Assembly: GCF_907165045.1 (NCBI RefSeq)
Contig: NZ_CAJRAU010000005.1
Location: 186,001-250,000, forward strand
Direction: 5' to 3'
Length of the DNA: 64,000 bases
Origin: Dyadobacter linearis
GTDB taxonomy: Bacteria; Bacteroidota; Bacteroidia; Cytophagales; Spirosomataceae
Every line of letters begins with the position of its first letter. Position 1 is the first letter of the stretch. Below the pieces are notes generated by a model. The model did no database searches, had not been told where the DNA came from, and saw only the letters and a program-made list of their open reading frames with translations. This document shows positions 17,522 to 24,104 of this stretch, piece by piece. The translations under genes and the position numbers were made by a program.

Positions 17522-17878
17522 ATGAAGAACTGCCTGGAATGCGAAAAACCATTAATGGGTAGAGTAGACAAGAAGTTCTGCTCAGATATGTGCCGGAACA
17601 GCTACAATAACCGGCTGAACTCTGACTCTTACAATGTGGTCAGAAACATGAACAATCAGCTGCGAAAAAACCGCAGGATACTTGAAGATCTTTGCCCGGA
17701 GGATAAATCAAAGACTACCAAAAGTGCATTGATAGGTAAAGGTTTTGATTTCAATCTGATCACGAGTATCCGGACTACGCTGAAAGGAAGCGTCTATTAT
17801 TTCGTTTATGACTACGGTTATCTTGAACTTGAAAATGATTTTTATCTGATCGTCAAGGATAAACGATTGGAGAAATAA
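17522..17878 (+). CDS. Small protein with N-terminal CX2C-X12-CX3C zinc-finger motif
   Basis: I do not recognise a named function. The 118-residue product opens with four cysteines, C4 and C7 (CLEC) and C20 and C24 (CSDMC), a treble-clef or zinc-ribbon-like knuckle seen in many short bacterial proteins. A basic helical stretch follows (NVVRNMNNQLRKNRRILEDL). The C-terminal half has alternating aromatic beta-strands (GSVYYFVYDYGYLELENDFYLIV). There is no signal peptide or membrane segment, so it is cytoplasmic and could bind nucleic acid; that is inference. It is followed 32 bp later by the aldo/keto reductase gene, which has its own -7 element. A stable hairpin sits in its leader. Confidence 0.75.
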   Translation: MKNCLECEKPLMGRVDKKFCSDMCRNSYNNRLNSDSYNVVRNMNNQLRKNRRILEDLCPEDKSKTTKSALIGKGFDFNLITSIRTTLKGSVYYFVYDYGYLELENDFYLIVKDKRLEK

Positions 17879-17879
17879 A

Positions 17880-17887
17880 TATTTTTG
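17880..17887 (+). promoter_or_regulatory. Putative -7 element of the aldo/keto reductase gene
   Basis: TATTTTTG matches the TAnnTTTG element exactly and lies 23 nt before the ATG at 17911, straddling the end of the upstream gene. No convincing -33 box is present at the standard spacing. Confidence 0.35.
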
Positions 17888-17910
17888 CACCGAATCAAAT
17901 ATTCATTGGA

Positions 17911-18786
17911 ATGAAAAAAGTAAGCCTCAGTGACTCAGGACCAAAGGTTTCAGAAGCGATTTATGGTTTTTGGAGATGGACGGATGAAGGGATTGCGACT
18001 ACTTCGCAGATCGAAAAAACAGTCAATCTCTGTCTTGAACTGGGGATTAATACTTTTGACCATGCCGATATTTATGGAGACGGAAGCATTGAAGAGCATT
18101 TTGGCAAGATCATTCACAATAAATCCTTTAAACGCGAGGATATTGTTTTGTTCAGCAAATGCGGCGTAAGGCAAACTCCTAATAAGTATCTGACCTATTT
18201 TGATACTTCGCGTGATCATATTGTCAATAGCATCAATAGTTCGCTAAAAAGGTTGAGGACCGATTATCTCGATATTTTCCTTTTGCATCAAAGTGATTTT
18301 CTGTCTGACCCGGAAGAAACGGCAATGGCGCTTGCAGAGGTTGTGAAGTCGGGTAAGGCGCGGCATATCGGTGTCGCGAACTTTACTGTTTTCCAGCACC
18401 AATTACTGGCCTCCTATCTTCGGATCCCAATCGTGACCAATCATATTGAGCTGAACCTAATGAATACTTCGGCTATCGAGGACGGACGAATTGATTTTAT
18501 CAAGCAAAGTTTCAGCAAGCCACTTGCCTGGGCGCCGCTCGCAGGAGGTAAAATTTTGAATGGTACTGACGAAAAGGTTGTTCGATTGAGGACTAAACTG
18601 GAAGAGGTAGGGCGAAAATACAATGCCAATATCGAACAGACTGCGGTAGCCTGGCTTATGAAATTGGGCACACTTCCTATTATCGGTTCGTTGTCAGAGT
18701 CAAGAATAAGAAATGCGGCGAGCGCGTCGGATATCAAATTGAGCCGGGAAGATTGGTATGAGATCTACCACGTTTCCGGAAAATAA
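17911..18786 (+). CDS. Aldo/keto reductase
   Basis: A 291-residue NADPH-dependent oxidoreductase of the aldo/keto reductase superfamily with a (beta/alpha)8 barrel. The catalytic tetrad positions are visible: Asp and Tyr in FDHADIYGDGSIEEHFG, Lys in VLFSKCG, and His in IFLLHQSD. Cofactor-binding segments near the C-terminus are APLAGGKIL and LPIIGSLSESRI. The closest well-known type is the YdhF-like group of E. coli; the physiological substrate is unknown. It is cytoplasmic, and is convergent with the lipoprotein gene at 18797, with 10 bp between the stops. Confidence 0.93.
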   Translation: MKKVSLSDSGPKVSEAIYGFWRWTDEGIATTSQIEKTVNLCLELGINTFDHADIYGDGSIEEHFGKIIHNKSFKREDIVLFSKCGVRQTPNKYLTYFDTSRDHIVNSINSSLKRLRTDYLDIFLLHQSDFLSDPEETAMALAEVVKSGKARHIGVANFTVFQHQLLASYLRIPIVTNHIELNLMNTSAIEDGRIDFIKQSFSKPLAWAPLAGGKILNGTDEKVVRLRTKLEEVGRKYNANIEQTAVAWLMKLGTLPIIGSLSESRIRNAASASDIKLSREDWYEIYHVSGK

Positions 18787-18796
18787 TCCATCGCAG

Positions 18797-19711
18797 CTAT
18801 TTGCTCAATATAATATTCCAGTCATTCCCACTTCCGACACCTTTCTTTTCGGAAAAGCTACCCATATTAATGCCGAGAGAGAATTGGAGTAAGCTATTGA
18901 AATAGCCCGCCAGTTCTCCCTCCGGCACATCGCCAAATGTATTTACATAGCGAACTCTTCCCTGAAAAACACTGGAATCCCCTTTTGATATCTTGACGGT
19001 AACAGCCTCGCCCATTTGTATGTGCAGGTTTTCGAAGAGCTTTTTATCAATATTGGTCCAAACATTTCCGTACTGAACGTCCAGAATAGGGATACTGCCG
19101 AAGATTTTTCCATCCTTGAAAGCGGCTCTTTGATAAGGCAAAGTGTCAACCTTCGCCGGTAGCTTTGGACCTACCTCCTCAAATGAAATTGCCCGCGAAG
19201 CAAGTCGCGCGCCGGTAAATGCATATACGTCACGGCCGTGAAAAGTATAAGACTCATTGGAATTCTTTCTCCGATTATTCACTTCATCGATCTCACGCAC
19301 CTCTTTGATACCCATTTGCTCAGCCACCAAAGTGAGTGTTCCATTATCGGGAGTTACAAAGTAATGTCCGGACTCGGTGAGCAAAACAACAGACTTCCGC
19401 TTGGTACCTACGCCGGGATCAACCACTGAGACGAAAACTGTTCCGACAGGCCAGTAGGGAGCGGTTTGCACGAGTCTGTAAGCTGCTTCCCAGATATTAT
19501 ATGCCGGGATTTCGTGGGTTACATCGTATATCCGGATATCTTTTGAAACACCCGAAGCCACGCCTTTCATCGCCGACACTGCTCCATCTTTCAACCCGAA
19601 GTCGGACTGAAAAACGAGCGTAGAATTCGGTCTATCGTCGCGGCCACAGCCCAGGCAGCACAGGAAAATGAATAGTGCAGCGAAAGACTGCCTCGACGCT
19701 ATTTTTTGCAT
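18797..19711 (-). CDS. SAM hydroxide adenosyltransferase (DUF62/SAM hydrolase) family lipoprotein
   Basis: This family hydrolyses S-adenosylmethionine to adenosine and methionine using an activated hydroxide. Family segments are LVFQSDFGLKDGAVSAMKG near residue 32, YDVTHEIPAYN, VFVSVVDPGVGT, YFVTPDNGTLT and ESYTFHGRDVYAFTGA, containing the conserved Asp, Arg and His positions. Unlike the usual cytoplasmic members, the N-terminus has a hydrophobic stretch ending LFIFLCCLGCGRD, a credible lipobox (LGC), so the protein is probably membrane-anchored outside the cytoplasm. That is odd for an enzyme of a cytoplasmic metabolite. It lies 25 bp after a second lipoprotein gene on the same strand, suggesting an operon. 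Family call firm, location inferred. Confidence 0.87.
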   Translation of the reverse strand: MQKIASRQSFAALFIFLCCLGCGRDDRPNSTLVFQSDFGLKDGAVSAMKGVASGVSKDIRIYDVTHEIPAYNIWEAAYRLVQTAPYWPVGTVFVSVVDPGVGTKRKSVVLLTESGHYFVTPDNGTLTLVAEQMGIKEVREIDEVNNRRKNSNESYTFHGRDVYAFTGARLASRAISFEEVGPKLPAKVDTLPYQRAAFKDGKIFGSIPILDVQYGNVWTNIDKKLFENLHIQMGEAVTVKISKGDSSVFQGRVRYVNTFGDVPEGELAGYFNSLLQFSLGINMGSFSEKKGVGSGNDWNIILSK

Positions 19712-19736
19712 TAGTTCTGATATTTAAAACCAAAAA

Positions 19737-20318
19737 CTACTTTTTCAACTGTTTTGCATCCAGTTTACGGATAATATCCTTTTTATTGAACAATAACCGC
19801 CAGACAGAAAATGGCACTTCTGCATTCTGCGTGCACGTTTTACAGATAATACTCTCTACAGGCACCGGTGCATTATATACCAGCATGGAATCGCCGAGCT
19901 GCTGCAAATTATCGCCCGCTGCTGTCTTACTTTTCGCACTGAACAAATATGCGTCCAAAAGCTCCTGCTCTTTCGGGGCCAGCCTGCTGCTTTTCAGGTC
20001 ACCTTCTCCCAATAGTTCTACCTGCACGCCGTATTCTTTTTGCAATGCAGCTATCACCGGAATTTCACTCAATGTATTACAAAATTTCTTTCCGCTCTCC
20101 GGATTCTTTTCAATCTCCGCTTTCAATGATTTTTCGGCAATTTGCGATATTTTTTTACCCCATTCGTTGGCCGAATAAACGAGCTGCGTATTGGTTACCC
20201 GCTTGATCTGCGACGCCTTAATTTCATTTGTAAGTGCCTTCGTTTGCTCCACGCGCCCGCTGGAATCACATCCGTAGAGCGCCAGTGCCACTATTAGAAT
20301 ACAAAATCCCTTTTTCAT
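19737..20318 (-). CDS. Lipoprotein resembling Tll0287-like (DUF3365) proteins
   Basis: A 193-residue protein with a clear lipoprotein signal (MKKGFCILIVALALYGCDSS, lipobox LYGC). The central part, with CNTLSEIPVIAAL, LAPKEQELLDAYL and SMLVYNAPVPVESIICKTC, resembles the DUF3365/Tll0287 sensor-like fold. In haem-binding members the last motif is CxxCH. Here the pair ICKTC is followed by Thr, not His, so canonical c-type haem attachment is unlikely. It precedes the SAM hydrolase lipoprotein gene by 25 bp and is probably co-transcribed with it. The family assignment is tentative; it may only share the fold. Confidence 0.65.
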   Translation of the reverse strand: MKKGFCILIVALALYGCDSSGRVEQTKALTNEIKASQIKRVTNTQLVYSANEWGKKISQIAEKSLKAEIEKNPESGKKFCNTLSEIPVIAALQKEYGVQVELLGEGDLKSSRLAPKEQELLDAYLFSAKSKTAAGDNLQQLGDSMLVYNAPVPVESIICKTCTQNAEVPFSVWRLLFNKKDIIRKLDAKQLKK

Positions 20319-20403
20319 ATTAATCTGAAACTTTTAAAAACGAAACAATAAAGTACTACGACACCGGGATTCTCCGCTCAACTTTCATTACATCTAAAAT
20401 GCG

Positions 20404-20411
20404 TATCTTTG
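20404..20411 (+). promoter_or_regulatory. Putative -7 element of prfA
   Basis: TATCTTTG exactly matches TAnnTTTG and lies 37 nt before the prfA ATG. The -33 region (actttc) is weak. Confidence 0.4.
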
Positions 20412-20448
20412 TGCCCCAAATGTAGTTTGCCAAAGATATTCAATAAAG

Positions 20449-21522
20449 ATGATCGATAAGTTAGAAGCCATAAAAGAACGCTTTGATGAGGTTTCCCAAC
20501 AAATAATTCAGCCGGAAATCGTCTCGGATTCTGCCCGTTATTCCAAAATAAGCAAAGAATATAAAGATCTCGGGAGGATCGTGGAGCATTATGAGCTTTA
20601 TCTGAAACTGCAAAAGGATATTGCCGGCAACAAAGAGCTGATCGCGACTGAAAAGGACGAAGAGTTGCGCGATATGGCCAAGGAGGAACTTGACGACCTG
20701 ACTCCTAAACTGGAAGCAGTTGAACAGGCTATCAAGGAGTTACTTATTCCGAAAGATCCGAACGACAGCAGAAATATTATCCTGGAAGTTCGGGGGGGTA
20801 CCGGCGGTGATGAAGCGGCTATTTTCGCAGGAGACCTGTTCCGGATGTATCAGCGTTTCTTCGAAAAGATGGGCTGGCGCTCGTCTATTATGGATTTTAC
20901 CGAAGGTTCGAACGGCGGCTACAAAGAGATTATCTGCAAAGTAGAAGGTGAGGATGTGTATGGAAAAATGAAGTTTGAATCGGGTGTGCATCGGGTTCAG
21001 CGTGTTCCGCAGACCGAATCGCAGGGACGTATCCATACTTCAGCAGCTTCTGTGGCGGTATTGCCGGAAGCGGAAGAAGTGGATGTGCAGATCAATATGA
21101 ATGATGTGAGGGTTGATACTTTTCAATCGTCAGGCGCGGGTGGACAATCGGTTAACACTACTTATTCTGCGGTTCGACTTACCCACATTCCATCGGGTTT
21201 GGTTGTGAGCTGCCAGGATGAACGTTCGCAGCTCAAAAACAAGGATCGTGCATTGAGCGTTCTGCGTTCAAGATTATACGAAATCAAGCTAAAAGAGCAT
21301 AATGATGCGATCAGTTCGCAGCGGAAATCAATGGTAGGGAGCGGCGACCGGTCTGACAAGATCCGCACTTATAACTATCCACAAAGCCGCATAACAGACC
21401 ACCGGATCGGATACACGGTTTACAATCTTCCCGCAGTAATGGAGGGCGACATCGCCGAATTTATCGAAAGACTGCGCATCGCAGAAAATGCAGAACGCAT
21501 GCAGGAAGGGGAAACGGTTTAG
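20449..21522 (+). CDS. prfA: Peptide chain release factor 1
   Basis: RF1 recognises UAA and UAG stop codons and triggers peptide release on the ribosome. The 357-residue protein has the class I release factor layout. An N-terminal helical domain ends near residue 100. The codon-recognition domain follows, with VRGGTGGDEAAIFAGDLF and VHRVQRVPQTESQGRIHTSA, where the tripeptide PQT occupies the place of RF1's PxT anticodon motif. The catalytic SSGAGGQSVN (GGQ) is near residue 230, and the C-terminal RTYNYPQSRITDHRIG is conserved. There is no programmed frameshift, as expected for RF1 rather than RF2. It is convergent with hicB, with 6 bp between the stops. Confidence 0.97.
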   Translation: MIDKLEAIKERFDEVSQQIIQPEIVSDSARYSKISKEYKDLGRIVEHYELYLKLQKDIAGNKELIATEKDEELRDMAKEELDDLTPKLEAVEQAIKELLIPKDPNDSRNIILEVRGGTGGDEAAIFAGDLFRMYQRFFEKMGWRSSIMDFTEGSNGGYKEIICKVEGEDVYGKMKFESGVHRVQRVPQTESQGRIHTSAASVAVLPEAEEVDVQINMNDVRVDTFQSSGAGGQSVNTTYSAVRLTHIPSGLVVSCQDERSQLKNKDRALSVLRSRLYEIKLKEHNDAISSQRKSMVGSGDRSDKIRTYNYPQSRITDHRIGYTVYNLPAVMEGDIAEFIERLRIAENAERMQEGETV

Positions 21523-21528
21523 GGTTGA

Positions 21529-21921
21529 TCAGAGTAGAAATTGAATAGCAGACAGCTCTCGACCCACTTGTTGTACACCTTCCAGAATTCGGCGGGTTTG
21601 AGTTGAAGAAGGTTTTTTGGTGCCACTGATATACTGCGCTAACAAACTCTGATTCATGTTAATCCTTTTACTCAATGCATTAACATTCAGAACTTTGTAA
21701 AACTCAAAGAAACTTTGTAAGTCTGGGCGCAGTATAAGCTCGTCAATAGAATATTCAAATCCGAAGTCCTCGGAAGCCAGATTTGCAGCCTCGACAATAT
21801 TCTTTTTCAAGTCTTCAAAATCATCTCCCTGTGTAGCGATATATCTTCCTTTCGAAGAGGATATAGCACTATAACCTATCTCTTCTTTAATAATATCAAA
21901 TGTCAAAACGGGCTTTTTCAT
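21529..21921 (-). CDS. hicB: HicB-family antitoxin with C-terminal helix-turn-helix
   Basis: The 130-residue protein has an N-terminal HicB-like partial RNase H fold (VLTFDIIKEEIGYSAISSS, DFEDLKKNIVEAANLA) and a C-terminal DNA-binding segment (ALSKRINMNQSLLAQYISGT, about residues 85-105). HicB antitoxins neutralise the HicA RNase and, when they carry a DNA-binding domain, repress their own operon. Its ATG overlaps the hicA stop codon by 4 bp, so expression is translationally coupled to the toxin. The perfect palindrome upstream of hicA (22122-22137) is a natural operator candidate. The pair is intact, with no frameshift. Confidence 0.9.
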   Translation of the reverse strand: MKKPVLTFDIIKEEIGYSAISSSKGRYIATQGDDFEDLKKNIVEAANLASEDFGFEYSIDELILRPDLQSFFEFYKVLNVNALSKRINMNQSLLAQYISGTKKPSSTQTRRILEGVQQVGRELSAIQFLL

Positions 21922-22115
21922 CGCTTGTTTGTTTCAATCTCTGCTACTTTCAGAATAAAAACAAGGAGACCTTTCTTAACCTCCTTTGCGCCATGATTCG
22001 GAACGACCAACTGGCCGCTCTTGGTCGGATGCTGCATGATAATGTGACTACCGTTTTGCCTGACATGGAACCAGCCGTCCTTTTTGAGCATCCTCAACAA
22101 TTCACTGCATTTCAT
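21918..22115 (-). CDS. hicA: HicA-family toxin (mRNA interferase)
   Basis: A 65-residue protein of the HicA family, ribosome-independent mRNases with a small double-stranded-RNA-binding-like fold. The signature is clear: SELLRMLKKDGWFHVRQNGSH, where His24 in GSHIIMQHP is the expected catalytic residue, followed by VVPNHGAKEVKKGLL. It is the first gene of the hicA-hicB operon and overlaps hicB by 4 bp. A TACTTTTG -7-like element lies only 1 nt upstream of the ATG, so either the start is internal or the transcript begins at or inside the gene. An internal ATG (MLKKDGW) would cut into the fold and is less likely. Confidence 0.93.
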   Translation of the reverse strand: MKCSELLRMLKKDGWFHVRQNGSHIIMQHPTKSGQLVVPNHGAKEVKKGLLVFILKVAEIETNKR

Positions 22116-22116
22116 A

Positions 22117-22137
22117 CAAAAGTAATAAATTTATTAC
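22117..22137 (-). promoter_or_regulatory. Promoter and perfect 16-bp palindromic operator of hicAB
   Basis: GTAATAAATTTATTAC (22122-22137) is a perfect 16-bp palindrome. It overlaps, on the minus strand, a TACTTTTG -7-type element (22124-22117). A repressor binding here would block the promoter, fitting autoregulation by the helix-turn-helix-containing HicB encoded just downstream. Confidence 0.6.
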
Positions 22138-22208
22138 CTGTACAGTCGATCTGTCAGATAACTAATTGAAAAACTTATTGCAGGAAGCTGAGTGTTGAAT
22201 CGCAGGCT

Positions 22209-22769
22209 TTACCTCGCCCGGTATTTCTCTTTATACGTCTTGGCCTTGTAGTTTTCGAAGTCTTCTTTTTTGTAAAAATCCTCCCCGAAAAAAGTGATTA
22301 CTTCGTGGAATTCTTTGGGTTTCATGTAGCCGGGAAGTGGCTGGATCATATTGAATTGATCGTCGAGAAAGACCGTTGTTGGATAGCTGGGCTGATTATT
22401 CGTGAGCGCCAGTGCAATTTGATTAATACCCTTTGCGCCCTGCGGAAGGAATTCGAATTTTTTATCGCCTAAAATGATGGTTTTCTTTTGCTCCGCATCG
22501 AGCTTCACCGCGTAGTAATTTGCATTGACATATTCGACAATAGCCTTATTTTTAAAAGTTTCCCTATCCATTACCTTGCACCAGCCGCACCAGTCGGTAT
22601 ACAAATCAATCATCACCTTCTTGGGCTCTTTTTTGATCTTTTCGTAAGCTTCTTCGATCGTAATCCAATTGATCTGATCGGCATTACGCGTTACGGAATC
22701 AGACTTAAAGCCAGTCGAAGTCAATATAACAACTACGAAAAGAAGGGTACTTGTGATGAAGTTTTTCAT
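22209..22769 (-). CDS. Exported thioredoxin-family protein
   Basis: A 186-residue thioredoxin-fold protein with an N-terminal signal (MKNFITSTLLFVVVILTSTGF). The active site is TDWCGWCKVMDRETF (CGWC) near residue 62, followed by the conserved strand and cis-Pro region SYPTTVFLDDQFN. The motif environment (MIDLYTDWCGWC) resembles the periplasmic thioredoxin-like proteins related to DUF255 and to the soluble domain of DsbD. It could act in periplasmic disulfide reduction or protein repair; the partner is unknown. It is flanked by hicA upstream on the same strand side and a DMT transporter, with no sign of an operon. Confidence 0.88.
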   Translation of the reverse strand: MKNFITSTLLFVVVILTSTGFKSDSVTRNADQINWITIEEAYEKIKKEPKKVMIDLYTDWCGWCKVMDRETFKNKAIVEYVNANYYAVKLDAEQKKTIILGDKKFEFLPQGAKGINQIALALTNNQPSYPTTVFLDDQFNMIQPLPGYMKPKEFHEVITFFGEDFYKKEDFENYKAKTYKEKYRAR

Positions 22770-22853
22770 GCTATTTTATTTTGATCTGCTAACAAAAAAC
22801 AGTTCATTCTAATTGTCCAACTTACTAATAAATTGAAAGTGAGCAAAATAAAT

Positions 22854-23831
22854 TCACTCTTTCACGGCCACCTTTTGTTTTTGCTTCGCGAAAGATATTA
22901 AAATACCTCCGCCAACAATTAGCAGCATACCAATCAACATGGAAACGGACGGGAAAGATTCACCCATTAGAAATCCGATCAGAACCGAAAACAATATATT
23001 GGAGTAACCAATTGCCGCCACCCTACCCGCTTTATCGTGGGTAAAAGATTGGGTAAGCATTTTCTGACCCATTAATGCAGTCAGGCCCAAAGCCAGAAAA
23101 CCCAGCCATTGAAATGCATTGTCGGGCCATTTAAAAGTGCCGATCAGAAAGTCCAGATTCTCCATCGGAAAATAAGTACCTACCAGCATGGATATGACTG
23201 GCATGACAATTCCGCTCAACATAAAAGACAATATGATCGTCCGTGTATCGTACACAAGTCCAAGCTGGCGGATCGATAAATAGGAAACGGCTGTTAGCAA
23301 CGCATTACCTAATCCCAAAGCATTGTCGCGGAGTGAAATCGAAAGATCGGGCCGGAATACAAAGAGAATTCCCGCAAAGCCAATAAAAATCGCAAGCCAC
23401 TCGCGCGGATTCAAAGTTTCGCCAATGAGCAGCCACGAAAACAGCGCCAAAAAGATCGGATAAGTGTATTGGTAAGTCGACGCCCTGCCTAATCCCAGCG
23501 TTTGAATCGCATAAAAAAGCATATAAAGCGACAGCGTACCCACCACTCCGCGAAAAATAAGCAGCCCCAGCTTCCCTCCCTCCTGGATCAGCGGTCGTTT
23601 CCAGATACTCGCCGCCACGAAGACCACGCCAACGATATTTCTAAAAAATACGAGCTGTACAATATGAAATTCTCGGCCCAGCCACTTCGAAATCGCAGAA
23701 GTGAGCGCAAAGAAAAAAGCCGCGCCGAGCATCAGGTAAATGCCTTTGAGGGGAGCGTCAGCAGGGAGAATTTCAGGTTTCGAAGTCAACAAATTAGATT
23801 TTGCGCAAAGATAAGCGATAACGCGCCCCAT
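22854..23831 (-). CDS. DMT-superfamily (EamA) transporter
   Basis: A 325-residue inner-membrane protein with about ten hydrophobic helices in two EamA repeats, typical of metabolite exporters of the drug/metabolite superfamily. Recognisable segments are LGAAFFFALTSAISKWLG at the first helix, VFFRNIVGVVFV, RASTYQYTYPIFLALFSWLL (end of repeat 1) and GFAGILFVFRPDL. The substrate is unknown. The start is uncertain: ATG 23831 gives the length above, but a TATCTTTG element (23813-23806, minus strand) lies inside its first codons. A TTG at 23792 or 23789 would give a start downstream of that promoter without losing any membrane segment. Confidence 0.88.
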   Translation of the reverse strand: MGRVIAYLCAKSNLLTSKPEILPADAPLKGIYLMLGAAFFFALTSAISKWLGREFHIVQLVFFRNIVGVVFVAASIWKRPLIQEGGKLGLLIFRGVVGTLSLYMLFYAIQTLGLGRASTYQYTYPIFLALFSWLLIGETLNPREWLAIFIGFAGILFVFRPDLSISLRDNALGLGNALLTAVSYLSIRQLGLVYDTRTIILSFMLSGIVMPVISMLVGTYFPMENLDFLIGTFKWPDNAFQWLGFLALGLTALMGQKMLTQSFTHDKAGRVAAIGYSNILFSVLIGFLMGESFPSVSMLIGMLLIVGGGILISFAKQKQKVAVKE

Positions 23832-23852
23832 AATTAAATGAATGCGAATAGC

Positions 23853-23860
23853 TACCTTTG
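23853..23860 (+). promoter_or_regulatory. Putative -7 element driving the cobalamin riboswitch transcript
   Basis: TACCTTTG matches TAnnTTTG. Transcription would start at about 23867, right where the riboswitch fold begins. The -33 region is not recognisable. Confidence 0.4.
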
Positions 23861-23866
23861 CCAGCG

Positions 23867-24040
23867 TTTGGTGCCCGCAGCGATTTCAAAATTGCTTTTG
23901 TGGCTTAATAGGGAATTTCGTTAAAACCGGAAGCTGTCCCCGCAACTGTAAGTCTGCTATATTGACCTGATCTTCAAAGCCACTGTGTAAAAACGGGAAG
24001 GCGCAGGAACAAAAGACGAGCCAGGAGACCTGCCAGAACG
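23867..24040 (+). ncRNA. Cobalamin (adenosylcobalamin) riboswitch
   Basis: The leader contains the class I cobalamin riboswitch core in order: ttggtgcccgcag (P1/P2 side), then the box taatagggaa, ccggaagctgtccccgcaac, actgtaagtc, gccactg, gggaaggcgcagga and the B12 box region gacgagccaggagacctgcc. The B12 box pairs in a pseudoknot with the L5 loop when cobalamin binds, usually shutting down expression. It lies 65 nt before the start of a TonB-dependent receptor gene, so it should repress B12 uptake when the cell is replete. The sequence after it has no obvious terminator, suggesting control at translation initiation. Confidence 0.95.
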
Positions 24041-24104
24041 ATTAGATCTGAATGCTTTCGGAGGAAAAGCAAAAAGGCGGTTAGCTATCGTGAGGAGTAT
24101 CTAA

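Noticed and set aside
21529..22137. Mobile element or genomic island around hicAB
   Set aside because: No integrase, transposase, direct repeats or attachment site flank the pair; the neighbours prfA and the thioredoxin gene look ordinary.
23867..24040. tRNA or other structured RNA gene
   Set aside because: The conserved boxes and their order identify a cobalamin riboswitch in the leader of the receptor gene.
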